This document shows, piece after piece, positions 1-6,255 of a stretch of DNA of 6,856 nt. Positions within the stretch are counted from its first letter, which is position 1; every line of letters begins with the position of its first letter. The stretch spans positions 1 to 6,856 of the forward strand of contig CAITFQ010000027.1 in NCBI GenBank assembly GCA_903891735.1, read 5' to 3'. The notes beneath the pieces were generated by a model that searched no databases, was not told the DNA's origin, and was given only the letters and a program-made list of their open reading frames with translations. A program made the translations under genes and the position numbers. This stretch comes from Candidatus Uhrbacteria bacterium. GTDB taxonomy: Bacteria; Patescibacteriota; Patescibacteriia; UBA9934.

Positions 1-1194
1 ATTTTGAGGTTTAATGAGGAGCTCAATGCCTGGGAGTTGTGGGAGGTGAAGGCGACGAATGAGGTCAAGCGGAAGGTACCGCATCATCATGTTAATGATT
101 TGGCGTTTCAGAAGATTATTATTGAAGAGAGTGGGGTGAAGGTTGTTAAGGCGGGGGTGATCCATTTGAACCGGGAGTATAGGCGGCAAGGCGTCGTCAA
201 TAATAGTGCGTTGTTCTTGGAGGAGGATTTGACTGGAGAGGTTACGGCGGCGGAGGAGCAGGTACGGGGGGAGATGAGTCAGATGAAAGAGTATTTGGGA
301 ATGCCTGAGGAGGCCGGGTGTTTGTGCATTTATGAGGGAAGGAGCAACCAGTGCCCGACGTTCCAGTATTCCAACCCGCAAGTGCCGGAGTATTCCGTGC
401 ATAATTTAAATCGGATTGGCATGAGTAAGAAGAAGCTCCAGGATTGGGTGGATCGGGGGGAGTTCGGGTTGAAAGATATTCATAACCCGGATGAGCTGAA
501 TGCGGCGCAACGTCGGCAGTATGAGGCTTATGTGCTCGGGAAGGCGATCGTCGACCAGGCGACGATTAAAGAGGCGCTAGAGGGGCTTAAGTTTCCGCTC
601 CAGTTCTTTGATTATGAGGGTTATGGGAGTGCGATTCCGCTGTTCGATGGCTTTGGGGCGTATGAGCAGGTGCCGTTCCAGTATAGTTTGCATATTTTGC
701 GGGCGGATGGGGAGATTGAACACCGGGAGTTTTTGATTACCGAGCCGGTAGGGGATTTGACGTTGCCGCTCTTGGAGCAGATGAAGACGGATCTTGATCC
801 GAATGGGACGGTGGTGAGCTGGTATAGCAGTTACGAGAAGCAGCGCAATGATAAGTTGGCGGAGTTGCACCCGGAGTATGGGAGTTTCTTGAAGGAGATT
901 AACGACGGGATGTTTGATTTGATGACGATTTTTTCGGACGGGCTTTACACTGACCCGGGGTTTAGGGGGAGCGCGAGTATTAAGAAGGTGTTGCCGGTGT
1001 TGGTGCCGAGTCTTAATTATGCGGTGATGAATATTAGCAAGGGTGATCAGGCGAGTGAGCGGTGGGAGAAGTTGATTGCGCCTGGGACGTCGGCCAGTGA
1101 GAAGGAGAAGATTAAGCGGGATTTGCTGGATTATTGCGCGTTGGATACGTGGGCGATGGTGGAGATTTATCGGGCTTTGAAGCAAAGTTACTAA
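1..1194 (+). CDS. DUF2779-like nuclease, C-terminal part (5' end outside window)
   Basis: This is the C-terminal 397 codons of a larger protein; the frame is open to the left edge, so the true start lies outside. Numbering visible codons from base 1, WELWEVKAT (codons 11-19) holds an E15-x-K17 pair, as in the last catalytic motif of PD-(D/E)XK nucleases. C107, C109 and C118 follow and could ligate an Fe-S cluster as in Cas4/AddB-type nucleases. A second domain starts at FFDYEG (D204, E206) and ends at YCALD (Y378, D382). This matches the first and last motifs of DEDDy 3'-5' exonucleases (RNase H fold), with a candidate middle Asp at D306 in MFDLM. The Cas4-like plus DEDD arrangement is what I associate with the DUF2779 family, whose role is not settled; nucleic-acid processing or defence is inference. 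It ends 84 nt before the glycosyltransferase start, with no clear terminator between. Nothing suggests a frameshift in the visible part. Confidence 0.8.
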   Translation: MLRFNEELNAWELWEVKATNEVKRKVPHHHVNDLAFQKIIIEESGVKVVKAGVIHLNREYRRQGVVNNSALFLEEDLTGEVTAAEEQVRGEMSQMKEYLGMPEEAGCLCIYEGRSNQCPTFQYSNPQVPEYSVHNLNRIGMSKKKLQDWVDRGEFGLKDIHNPDELNAAQRRQYEAYVLGKAIVDQATIKEALEGLKFPLQFFDYEGYGSAIPLFDGFGAYEQVPFQYSLHILRADGEIEHREFLITEPVGDLTLPLLEQMKTDLDPNGTVVSWYSSYEKQRNDKLAELHPEYGSFLKEINDGMFDLMTIFSDGLYTDPGFRGSASIKKVLPVLVPSLNYAVMNISKGDQASERWEKLIAPGTSASEKEKIKRDLLDYCALDTWAMVEIYRALKQSY

Positions 1195-1254
1195 GATTAG
1201 CGGTGAAATCTGGTGTGGACAAGTAGCTTGCGAAATGAGCTGAGCATGTTAAGT

Positions 1255-1279
1255 TATCGACCAATAATATTGGTCGATA
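1255..1279. repeat. Perfect 11-bp inverted repeat over the glycosyltransferase start
   Basis: The left arm TATCGACCAAT (1255-1265) and right arm ATTGGTCGATA (1269-1279) are exact reverse complements around the centre AAT. The last base of the right arm is the A of the ATG at 1279. The AT-rich centre also contains a TAATAT hexamer (1265-1270) that could be a -10 element. A dimeric repressor bound here would cover the promoter and start point, so an operator is the preferred reading. A small RNA hairpin at the start codon is the alternative. The symmetry is directly seen; the function is inferred. Confidence 0.6.
1265..1270 (+). promoter_or_regulatory. Possible -10 element (TAATAT) for the glycosyltransferase
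   Basis: TAATAT matches TATAAT at four of six positions. It ends 8 nt before the ATG at 1279, so initiation about 7 nt downstream would give a leader of roughly 0-2 nt. No -35 box is evident at normal spacing: the nearest candidate, TTGCGA at 1228-1233, is about 31 nt away. The support is position, the surrounding inverted repeat, and the similar layout at the ABC gene. Confidence 0.3.
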
Positions 1280-3288
1280 TGAATGTTTACACTCAGCCTA
1301 AAGAGCAAGAAAAGACAATTTATAATAATCACAATCAGGGTTGGTTGACGGCTTTCTCGATCATTTCGTTTGTTGGTGCGTTCATCAGTTCATCGCTGTA
1401 TTTCTCCACAAGTCCTTACCTACATATTTTTTATGCTTTCTTGTTCTTTTCTAGTGTTTACTACTTAATCTCATTATTTGTAAATGGTTTTGGTAAGAAG
1501 TTTGATTATCAGAAACATTTGACGGCGATTCGGGGTTGGCAGCCAGGGACGCAACATAATGTTGACATCTTCCTGCCGACTTGTGGTGAGGATTTGAGCG
1601 TGCTCAAAAATACTTGGGAAGGTGTCGCTGAGTTGTGTCGGTATTACAAGGGCGTGACTAAGGTTTACTGTTTAGATGATGGCGTGCGACCGGAAGTCAA
1701 AAGTTTAGCCGAGAATTTTAAATTTTCATACTTGACTCGCGAGAATCCACGCTACTTGAAGAAAGCTGGCAACCTGCATCATGGCTATAAGAATTCACAA
1801 GGAGAATATATTGCAATTTTTGATGCTGACTTTAGACCGAGTAAGGACTTCTTGTATGAGTTGATGCCGTACTTTGATCGTAATCCTAAGTTGGGGATTG
1901 TTCAGTCACCGCAGTTTTTTGACGTGCATAATCAGCAGAATTGGCTAGAACGCGGAGCCGGCGCGGTGCAAGAATATTTTTATAGGTCTATTCAACATAT
2001 TAGAAACTCCCATAACGGTGCAATTTGTGTTGGCAGTAATGCCATCTATCGACGGGCAGCCCTGGCCGATAACGACGGGCCGACAATGATTGATCATTCG
2101 GAGGACGTGCATACTGGTTTTGATTTGGGGCAGCACGGTTGGCAGTTGTTGTATGTGCCAGTGGTGTTAGCTAAAGGTATTTGTCCGAGCGAACTACGGT
2201 CGTTCTTCCGCCAGCAGTACCGTTGGTGTAAGGGTTCGATGAGTTTGTTGTTCTCGAAAAAGTTTTGGGTTGCAAAATTGACTATTCGACAAAGGCTGTG
2301 TTACTTCTCCGGTTTCTTCTATTATCTGCATACTGGTTTGGCGACGATTGTAGCACCATTGATTCCGTTGTCGTTGCTGTTTTTGGTGCCAGAGCAGGCT
2401 CGGTTGGTAAACTATTTGCTGCTGCTGCCAGCATTTCTCTATTCAGTGGTAATTTTCCCAATGTGGCACAAGTGTCGTTACAATTGGGAGACACTTGGAG
2501 TGAAAATGATTTATGGATGGTCGCACTTATTCGCAATTGCCGACACCATGACTCGACGGACTTTGGAATGGGAGGCGACTGGTTCGACGAGTAGTAAGTC
2601 CGTGCATTTTGCTGTTTGGCGCGCTTGTCTGCTCATCTTTGCTGTGCCGGTGGCAGTTCTCTGGGTCGGTGGGGCGATTTATTACATGATTACTTGGAGT
2701 CCGTTGAATTTCTTACCGACGCTGATTCTAGGTGAACTATACGGGTTTACGGTGTTACGAGTTTGTTTGCTGGCATTTAGCAAAGGACCACAGGATAAAA
2801 TTGCTCCGTACAAGTATTTGTTGCCGTACTTTGTGGTGCTGGCGTTGGTGATGGGTTGGGCTTTGAAGACGTTGGTGATTACACCAACAGTAGTTGCTGC
2901 TCATGTGGACGATGTTAAGGCTACGGTGGCTGAAACTGTTTCGGTTGAGGAGCCAGTAAAGACGATAGAGGAGCCAGCTGTAGCACCAAGTAAAGAAGTT
3001 ACTCAGAGTTATTCGTTCAATGTAGCCAAAGGCGACTCGTGGTCGACGTTGGCACGAAAAGCTGTGAATAAATATTCGGCGGATAATAATATTGAGTTGT
3101 TGCCGTGGCAGCGAATGGCAGTTGAGACAAAGTTGGCGGCTAGCTTAAAGAGTCAGTCTTTGCGGATTAATAGCGAGGTGCAAATTTCGACCAGTTTGAT
3201 CGCTCAGGCGTTGCAACAAATTGAAAGCCAGACGCGGCACCAGATTGCTATGTGGCAGGGATACGTGAGAGCTGCGGGCTTGAAGTAG
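1279..3288 (+). CDS. Processive family-2 glycosyltransferase (cellulose-synthase-like) with C-terminal LysM-like domain
   Basis: This is a predicted inner-membrane enzyme that polymerises a polysaccharide from nucleotide-sugars on the cytoplasmic side and threads it outward. From ATG 1279 (669 aa), two membrane helices (about 22-42 and 49-69) precede a GT-A domain with the full processive motif set: D133-D134-G135, D182-A-D184, S274-E275-D276 and Q312-x-x-R315-W316. About five more hydrophobic segments follow (roughly 352-373, 380-400, 448-470, 478-500, 515-535). No PilZ domain is seen. Instead there is an EEP-rich linker (about 546-576) and then, from about 577, YSFNVAKGDSWSTLARKA, which resembles the start of a LysM repeat (peptidoglycan binding). 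Five segments after a cytoplasmic catalytic domain would place this tail outside, as LysM requires. The polymer cannot be named; cellulose is not implied. Other in-frame starts are GTG 1213 and ATG 1246. I chose 1279 from the possible -10 and palindrome just before it, and none of the three has a good Shine-Dalgarno site. The ABC gene follows closely. Confidence 0.88.
   Translation: MNVYTQPKEQEKTIYNNHNQGWLTAFSIISFVGAFISSSLYFSTSPYLHIFYAFLFFSSVYYLISLFVNGFGKKFDYQKHLTAIRGWQPGTQHNVDIFLPTCGEDLSVLKNTWEGVAELCRYYKGVTKVYCLDDGVRPEVKSLAENFKFSYLTRENPRYLKKAGNLHHGYKNSQGEYIAIFDADFRPSKDFLYELMPYFDRNPKLGIVQSPQFFDVHNQQNWLERGAGAVQEYFYRSIQHIRNSHNGAICVGSNAIYRRAALADNDGPTMIDHSEDVHTGFDLGQHGWQLLYVPVVLAKGICPSELRSFFRQQYRWCKGSMSLLFSKKFWVAKLTIRQRLCYFSGFFYYLHTGLATIVAPLIPLSLLFLVPEQARLVNYLLLLPAFLYSVVIFPMWHKCRYNWETLGVKMIYGWSHLFAIADTMTRRTLEWEATGSTSSKSVHFAVWRACLLIFAVPVAVLWVGGAIYYMITWSPLNFLPTLILGELYGFTVLRVCLLAFSKGPQDKIAPYKYLLPYFVVLALVMGWALKTLVITPTVVAAHVDDVKATVAETVSVEEPVKTIEEPAVAPSKEVTQSYSFNVAKGDSWSTLARKAVNKYSADNNIELLPWQRMAVETKLAASLKSQSLRINSEVQISTSLIAQALQQIESQTRHQIAMWQGYVRAAGLK
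2947..2977 (+). repeat. Short direct repeat encoding EEP units in the linker
   Basis: GAGGAGCCAG occurs at 2947-2956 and again at 2968-2977, a spacing of 21 nt (seven codons). It encodes repeated Glu-Glu-Pro in the linker between the last membrane segment and the LysM-like tail of the glycosyltransferase. Acidic and proline-rich repeats are typical of extended spacers that cross a wall layer. It may reflect a small duplication within the linker. Confidence 0.45.
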
Positions 3289-3291
3289 ACG

Positions 3292-3300
3292 TGCTATAAT
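3292..3300 (+). promoter_or_regulatory. Consensus extended -10 promoter before the ABC exporter
   Basis: TGCTATAAT is a perfect extended -10 (TGnTATAAT) just after the glycosyltransferase TAG stop (3286-3288). Its last two bases are the first two bases of an ATG at 3299. Initiation about 7 nt downstream (near 3307) would leave that ATG out of the RNA and place the next in-frame ATG (3311) about 4 nt from the 5' end. No -35 hexamer is seen at 16-18 nt spacing, which extended -10 promoters can tolerate. The ABC gene may therefore be transcribed on its own as well as by read-through. Confidence 0.5.
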
Positions 3301-3310
3301 GAGCGGTAAT

Positions 3311-5068
3311 ATGTCGCTCTCAGTTGGTCCAACCATCAAAGTTTACTGGCAGCATGCGAAACGTTATCCGTGGTTGATGACGTTTTTGCTTGGGGTGTTG
3401 GTGGTGAGTAATGTTTTTGATTTGGTGCCGGCGCTGTTGAGTAAGCGGTTTTTTGATACGTTTGCCTTGGGGCTGACGGGTGAGGCGTTGACGACGGCAT
3501 TGCTTGGGACGCTTAGTTTGATGGTCGGCGTCGGCGTAATTGGTTGGGTGTTGAGTAGATTTTCCACGGTGACTAATAATTGGCTGCAGCCGAAGATTAT
3601 TGTCGACTTGGAAGAGACGGCGTTCGGTCATTTGCTAAATCATTCTTATCGATTTTTTAGTGATAACTTTGCTGGATCGCTGGTGAAGAAGATCCATCGG
3701 TTCGGACGCGCCTTTGAGAATTTGATGGATCAGTTGACTTGGAAGTTGATTTCGATTTTGGTAGCGGTGGTGGGCACGATCATTATCTTTTATTTCCGCA
3801 GTCCATTGTTTGCGGGAATTTTATGTATTTGGGCGGTGCTGTTTGTGATTGCTAATATTTTTGTAGCTAAATGGAAGTTGAAATATGATTTGGTGCGGGC
3901 GGAATTGGATACGGAGGCAAGTGGCGTGCTGGCAGACGCGGTCGGTAATGCGGTGACGATTCAGCAGTTTGTCGGCAAGAAGTTTGAGGAGGCAAAGTTT
4001 GCTGAGGTAAATAACCGCTGGCGCAAGATGGCTACGTTTACTTGGAATTTGGGTGGTGTTAATGATGCGGTGCAGGCGGGTTTCATGATTGTGCTGAACG
4101 GCACGGCCATGTACATTGCTATTCATTTGTATGTGTTAGGCCAGATTACGCTGGGTGATTTTGCCTTGATTCAGACGGCGTTGATCACTTTGTTCATGCG
4201 TTTGTGGGACTTCGGCCGAGTGATTCGTGATATCTACGAGGGCTTTGCTGATGCTAAGGAAATGGTCGACGTGCTGGAGATGCCGTATGAATTGGTGGAC
4301 AAGAAAGGGGCGAAGAAGCTGGCGGTCAAGAAGGGTGAGATTGAGTTTAAGAAGGTGAGCTTTGCGTATAATGACAGTCGGCCGATTTTGCGAGACATGA
4401 CGCTCGAGATTGCGGCGCGCGAAAAGGTGGCGTTTATTGGGCCTAGCGGCGCGGGTAAGAGTACGATTATTAAATTGTTGATGAGGTTCTTTGAAGTTAG
4501 TAAGGGCTCGATAAGTATTGACGGACAAGATATTAGTAAAGTAACGCAGGAGAGTTTGCGGACGTTAGTTAGCTTGGTGCCGCAAGACAGTTTGCTGTTC
4601 CATCGGACGATCATGGAGAATATTCGGTATGGTCGACGTGAGGCTACGGATAAGGAAGTTATCGCGGCCAGTAAGAAGGCGCATTGTCATGAGTTTATTT
4701 CAGAGCTGGCGCTGGGTTATAACACGAAAGTTGGCGAGCGTGGCGTCAAACTAAGTGGTGGCGAACGGCAGAGGGTGGCGATTGCACGGGCGATTTTGAA
4801 GAATGCGCCAATACTCGTGTTAGATGAGGCGACGTCGAGTCTCGACAGTGAGAGTGAGTCGCTCATTCAGGACGCGTTGCATGAGCTGATGAAGAGTAAG
4901 ACGGTGATTGTGATTGCCCATCGCTTGAGTACCATCATGCAGATGGACCGGATTGTCGTAATTGAAAAAGGCGCCGTGGTCGACGCCGGGACGCATGATG
5001 AGTTGTTGGAACGAGAGGGGACTTATAAGAAATTGTGGAGTATTCAAGCGGGTGGGTTTTTGCCGTAA
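3311..5068 (+). CDS. ABC exporter half-transporter (fused membrane and ATPase domains)
   Basis: This protein should work as a homodimer or heterodimer that exports a substrate with ATP. Numbered from ATG 3311 (585 aa, usual for MsbA/Sav1866-type half-exporters), six membrane helices lie in the first 310 residues or so: about 22-43, 61-82, two within 135-185 and two within 245-300. The nucleotide-binding domain is complete: Walker A GPSGAGKST (377-385), Q-loop Q425, signature LSGGERQ (481-487), Walker B ILVLDE with D505 and E506, and H-loop H537. All residues needed for ATP hydrolysis are present. The substrate cannot be read from sequence. A lipid, lipid-linked sugar, peptide or drug is possible, and the adjacent glycosyltransferase makes an envelope role plausible but unproven. 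An in-frame ATG at 3299 would add four residues, but it is built from the last bases of a consensus -10 box, so 3311 is preferred. The gene converges on fmt across a structured 210-nt gap. Confidence 0.93.
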   Translation: MSLSVGPTIKVYWQHAKRYPWLMTFLLGVLVVSNVFDLVPALLSKRFFDTFALGLTGEALTTALLGTLSLMVGVGVIGWVLSRFSTVTNNWLQPKIIVDLEETAFGHLLNHSYRFFSDNFAGSLVKKIHRFGRAFENLMDQLTWKLISILVAVVGTIIIFYFRSPLFAGILCIWAVLFVIANIFVAKWKLKYDLVRAELDTEASGVLADAVGNAVTIQQFVGKKFEEAKFAEVNNRWRKMATFTWNLGGVNDAVQAGFMIVLNGTAMYIAIHLYVLGQITLGDFALIQTALITLFMRLWDFGRVIRDIYEGFADAKEMVDVLEMPYELVDKKGAKKLAVKKGEIEFKKVSFAYNDSRPILRDMTLEIAAREKVAFIGPSGAGKSTIIKLLMRFFEVSKGSISIDGQDISKVTQESLRTLVSLVPQDSLLFHRTIMENIRYGRREATDKEVIAASKKAHCHEFISELALGYNTKVGERGVKLSGGERQRVAIARAILKNAPILVLDEATSSLDSESESLIQDALHELMKSKTVIVIAHRLSTIMQMDRIVVIEKGAVVDAGTHDELLEREGTYKKLWSIQAGGFLP

Positions 5069-5077
5069 ATAGATATC

Positions 5078-5246
5078 GTCGTTTCGAGACCGCCAGGGTA
5101 GTCCTCCTCCTCGCTGCGCCATCGTCAACCGTAACGGCCGGCTCACCTCGGCCAGCTCAGCTGGTCAGGTCTGACTCGGGCGCCGTTACAGGGCCGACGG
5201 CTGGCGTCGTCAGAGGACCACCCTGCCAATCTCTCACGACAACGAC
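5078..5246 (-). ncRNA. Candidate structured RNA in the gap between convergent genes
   Basis: Nested complementary arms fill this gap. The outer helices pair 5078-5083 with 5241-5246 (6 bp) and GAGA at 5086-5089 with TCTC near 5230-5235. The next pairs 5094-5106 with 5213-5225 (13 positions, one wobble/mismatch). Then 5117-5130 pairs with 5192-5206 (one bulge, a few wobbles). The next is exact: GTAACGGC (5131-5138) with GCCGTTAC (5182-5189). A small hairpin, CCAGC/GCTGG (5152-5164), lies inside the apical loop. Where pairing is imperfect in the 13- and 14-position helices, three positions are G-U wobbles if the - strand is transcribed and one if the + strand is, so - is weakly favoured. Bases 5091-5250 are about 67% G+C by my count. 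The rod-like form recalls 6S RNA, but I found no diagnostic motif of 6S, SRP, tmRNA or RNase P RNA. A cruciform-forming DNA element or convergence-zone terminator is the alternative. The ends are approximate. Confidence 0.5.
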
Positions 5247-5278
5247 CTGCTACAAGACTGAGCGTCTCACTAACGACT

Positions 5279-6190
5279 TTAAAGTAGGCTCGTACCGTTT
5301 AAATCATGATGACCGGCGATGAAGGCGGCGGCGGGCATGCGTTTGCCGGCGGCGGGTTGGAGTTCGAGGATCTGGAGGGCGGTTGTGATAGTGCCGATGA
5401 AGAGTTTGTTGTCGATGATGGCGACTTGGCCGGCGGGTAGGGTTTGGTCGGAGATTAGGCTAGAGAAGATTTTTAGGTCGTGGGAAGAGGTACCAGGCCA
5501 GGGGTTGAGTCCGCGGATTTTAGCGTCGATGAGGGCAGCTGGTTGCGTCCAGTCGATGATGCCGTCAGCTCGGCTGAGTAGTGAACAAATAGTGGCGAGA
5601 GTGTGGTCTTGTTCGATAGGTTTAATTTCGTCCTCAGCAAATTTCTTTAGAGTAGCGATGAGTAATGGGACGCCAATGTCCACGACTTCGGCCATGAGAG
5701 ATTCGCTGGTTGTGGTTGATGTGATGTCGAGCTTCGTTTGTGCCAAGATTGGCCCGTGATCCATCAGGGCGTCGAGGAGCATGATTGAGATGCCGGTTTG
5801 AGTTTCACCGGCCGCGATGGCGGATTGCATGGGGGACGGGCCGCGATATTTTGGTAGGAGTGAAGGGTGGACGTTGATGGTGCCGAGTTTAGGCAAGTCG
5901 AGAATGATTTGGGGGATGATACGTCCGTAAGCTACGACGACGTATGCGTCGGCCTTAAGCTCAGTCAGAGCCTCGATGAAGAGTGGATCTTTGAGCTTTG
6001 TGGGTTGTAGAACAATGATATCGTTGGCGGCGGCAAGGAGTTTGGTTGGTGGCGCGGTCAAAATTTTCTTGCGGCCCTGCGGTTCGTCGGGTTGGCAGAC
6101 TACGCCGACGATTTCAAAACTTGGCTCAGCGATGAGGCCGGCGAGGAAGTGAGCTGAGAAGGCGGGAGTGCCGAAAAATATGATTTTCAT
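5279..6190 (-). CDS. fmt: Methionyl-tRNA formyltransferase
   Basis: Fmt transfers the formyl group of 10-formyl-tetrahydrofolate to the amino group of initiator Met-tRNA in the cytoplasm, allowing fMet initiation. From the ATG at 6190 the protein is 303 aa, close to the usual 310 or so. It begins MKIIFFGTPAF, the typical N-terminal strand and FGTPxF motif. The catalytic Asn-His-Asp set of the formyltransferase fold is present as N106, H108 and D144, within INVHPSLLPKYRG and LMDHGPIL. The SLLPxYRG signature is intact, and about 100 residues of C-terminal domain follow for tRNA binding. A frame extension to 6214 is open but adds eight residues that run into the hairpin and precede the conserved start, so I reject it. 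Upstream bases hold only a weak AGAG and no real Shine-Dalgarno site. It lies downstream of def in the same direction, 65 nt apart, most likely as one transcription unit. Confidence 0.97.
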   Translation of the reverse strand: MKIIFFGTPAFSAHFLAGLIAEPSFEIVGVVCQPDEPQGRKKILTAPPTKLLAAANDIIVLQPTKLKDPLFIEALTELKADAYVVVAYGRIIPQIILDLPKLGTINVHPSLLPKYRGPSPMQSAIAAGETQTGISIMLLDALMDHGPILAQTKLDITSTTTSESLMAEVVDIGVPLLIATLKKFAEDEIKPIEQDHTLATICSLLSRADGIIDWTQPAALIDAKIRGLNPWPGTSSHDLKIFSSLISDQTLPAGQVAIIDNKLFIGTITTALQILELQPAAGKRMPAAAFIAGHHDLNGTSLL

Positions 6191-6209
6191 AAGTATTGGC
6201 TCTACTGTT

Positions 6210-6244
6210 GACATCGAATGTCGACCGAGTCGACATTCGATGTC
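6210..6244. repeat. Perfect 16-bp hairpin between def and fmt
   Basis: GACATCGAATGTCGAC (6210-6225) and GTCGACATTCGATGTC (6229-6244) are exact reverse complements around a CGA loop. The hairpin begins 11 nt past the def stop and ends 19 nt before the fmt start. Neither strand has a run of T after the stem, so it is not a standard intrinsic terminator. Within an operon it could stabilise or delimit processing of the def message, act as a partial attenuator, or be a protein-binding palindrome. Each arm also contains a GTCGAC palindrome. The symmetry is certain; the function is unknown. Confidence 0.75.
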
Positions 6245-6255
6245 GGCTCGTACTT

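Noticed and set aside
577..1185. Long - strand open frame of about 200 codons opposite the nuclease gene
   Set aside because: Its product is rich in Leu, Arg, Pro and Ile with no motif, as expected for a shadow of the G-rich coding strand; the + strand frame carries the conserved nuclease motifs.
5081..5091. tRNA T-loop look-alike (GTTTCGAGACC)
   Set aside because: The flanks do not form a 5-bp T-stem, and no acceptor, D or anticodon arm can be placed around it on either strand.
5035..5322. Open + strand frame of about 95 codons across the gap
   Set aside because: It overlaps the ends of both the ABC gene and fmt, has no ribosome site, gives a low-quality composition, and runs through the predicted RNA helices.
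5319..5759. + strand open frame of about 146 codons opposite fmt
   Set aside because: It is antisense to a clearly conserved Fmt C-terminal region and has no recognisable domain.
6191..6214. Eight-residue N-terminal extension of Fmt (MSTVEPIL)
   Set aside because: Fmt proteins start at the MKIIFFGTP strand, and the extension would put the start codon inside the perfect hairpin.
6210..6244. Intrinsic terminator after def
   Set aside because: The stem is strong, but no T-run follows it on the - strand or on the + strand.
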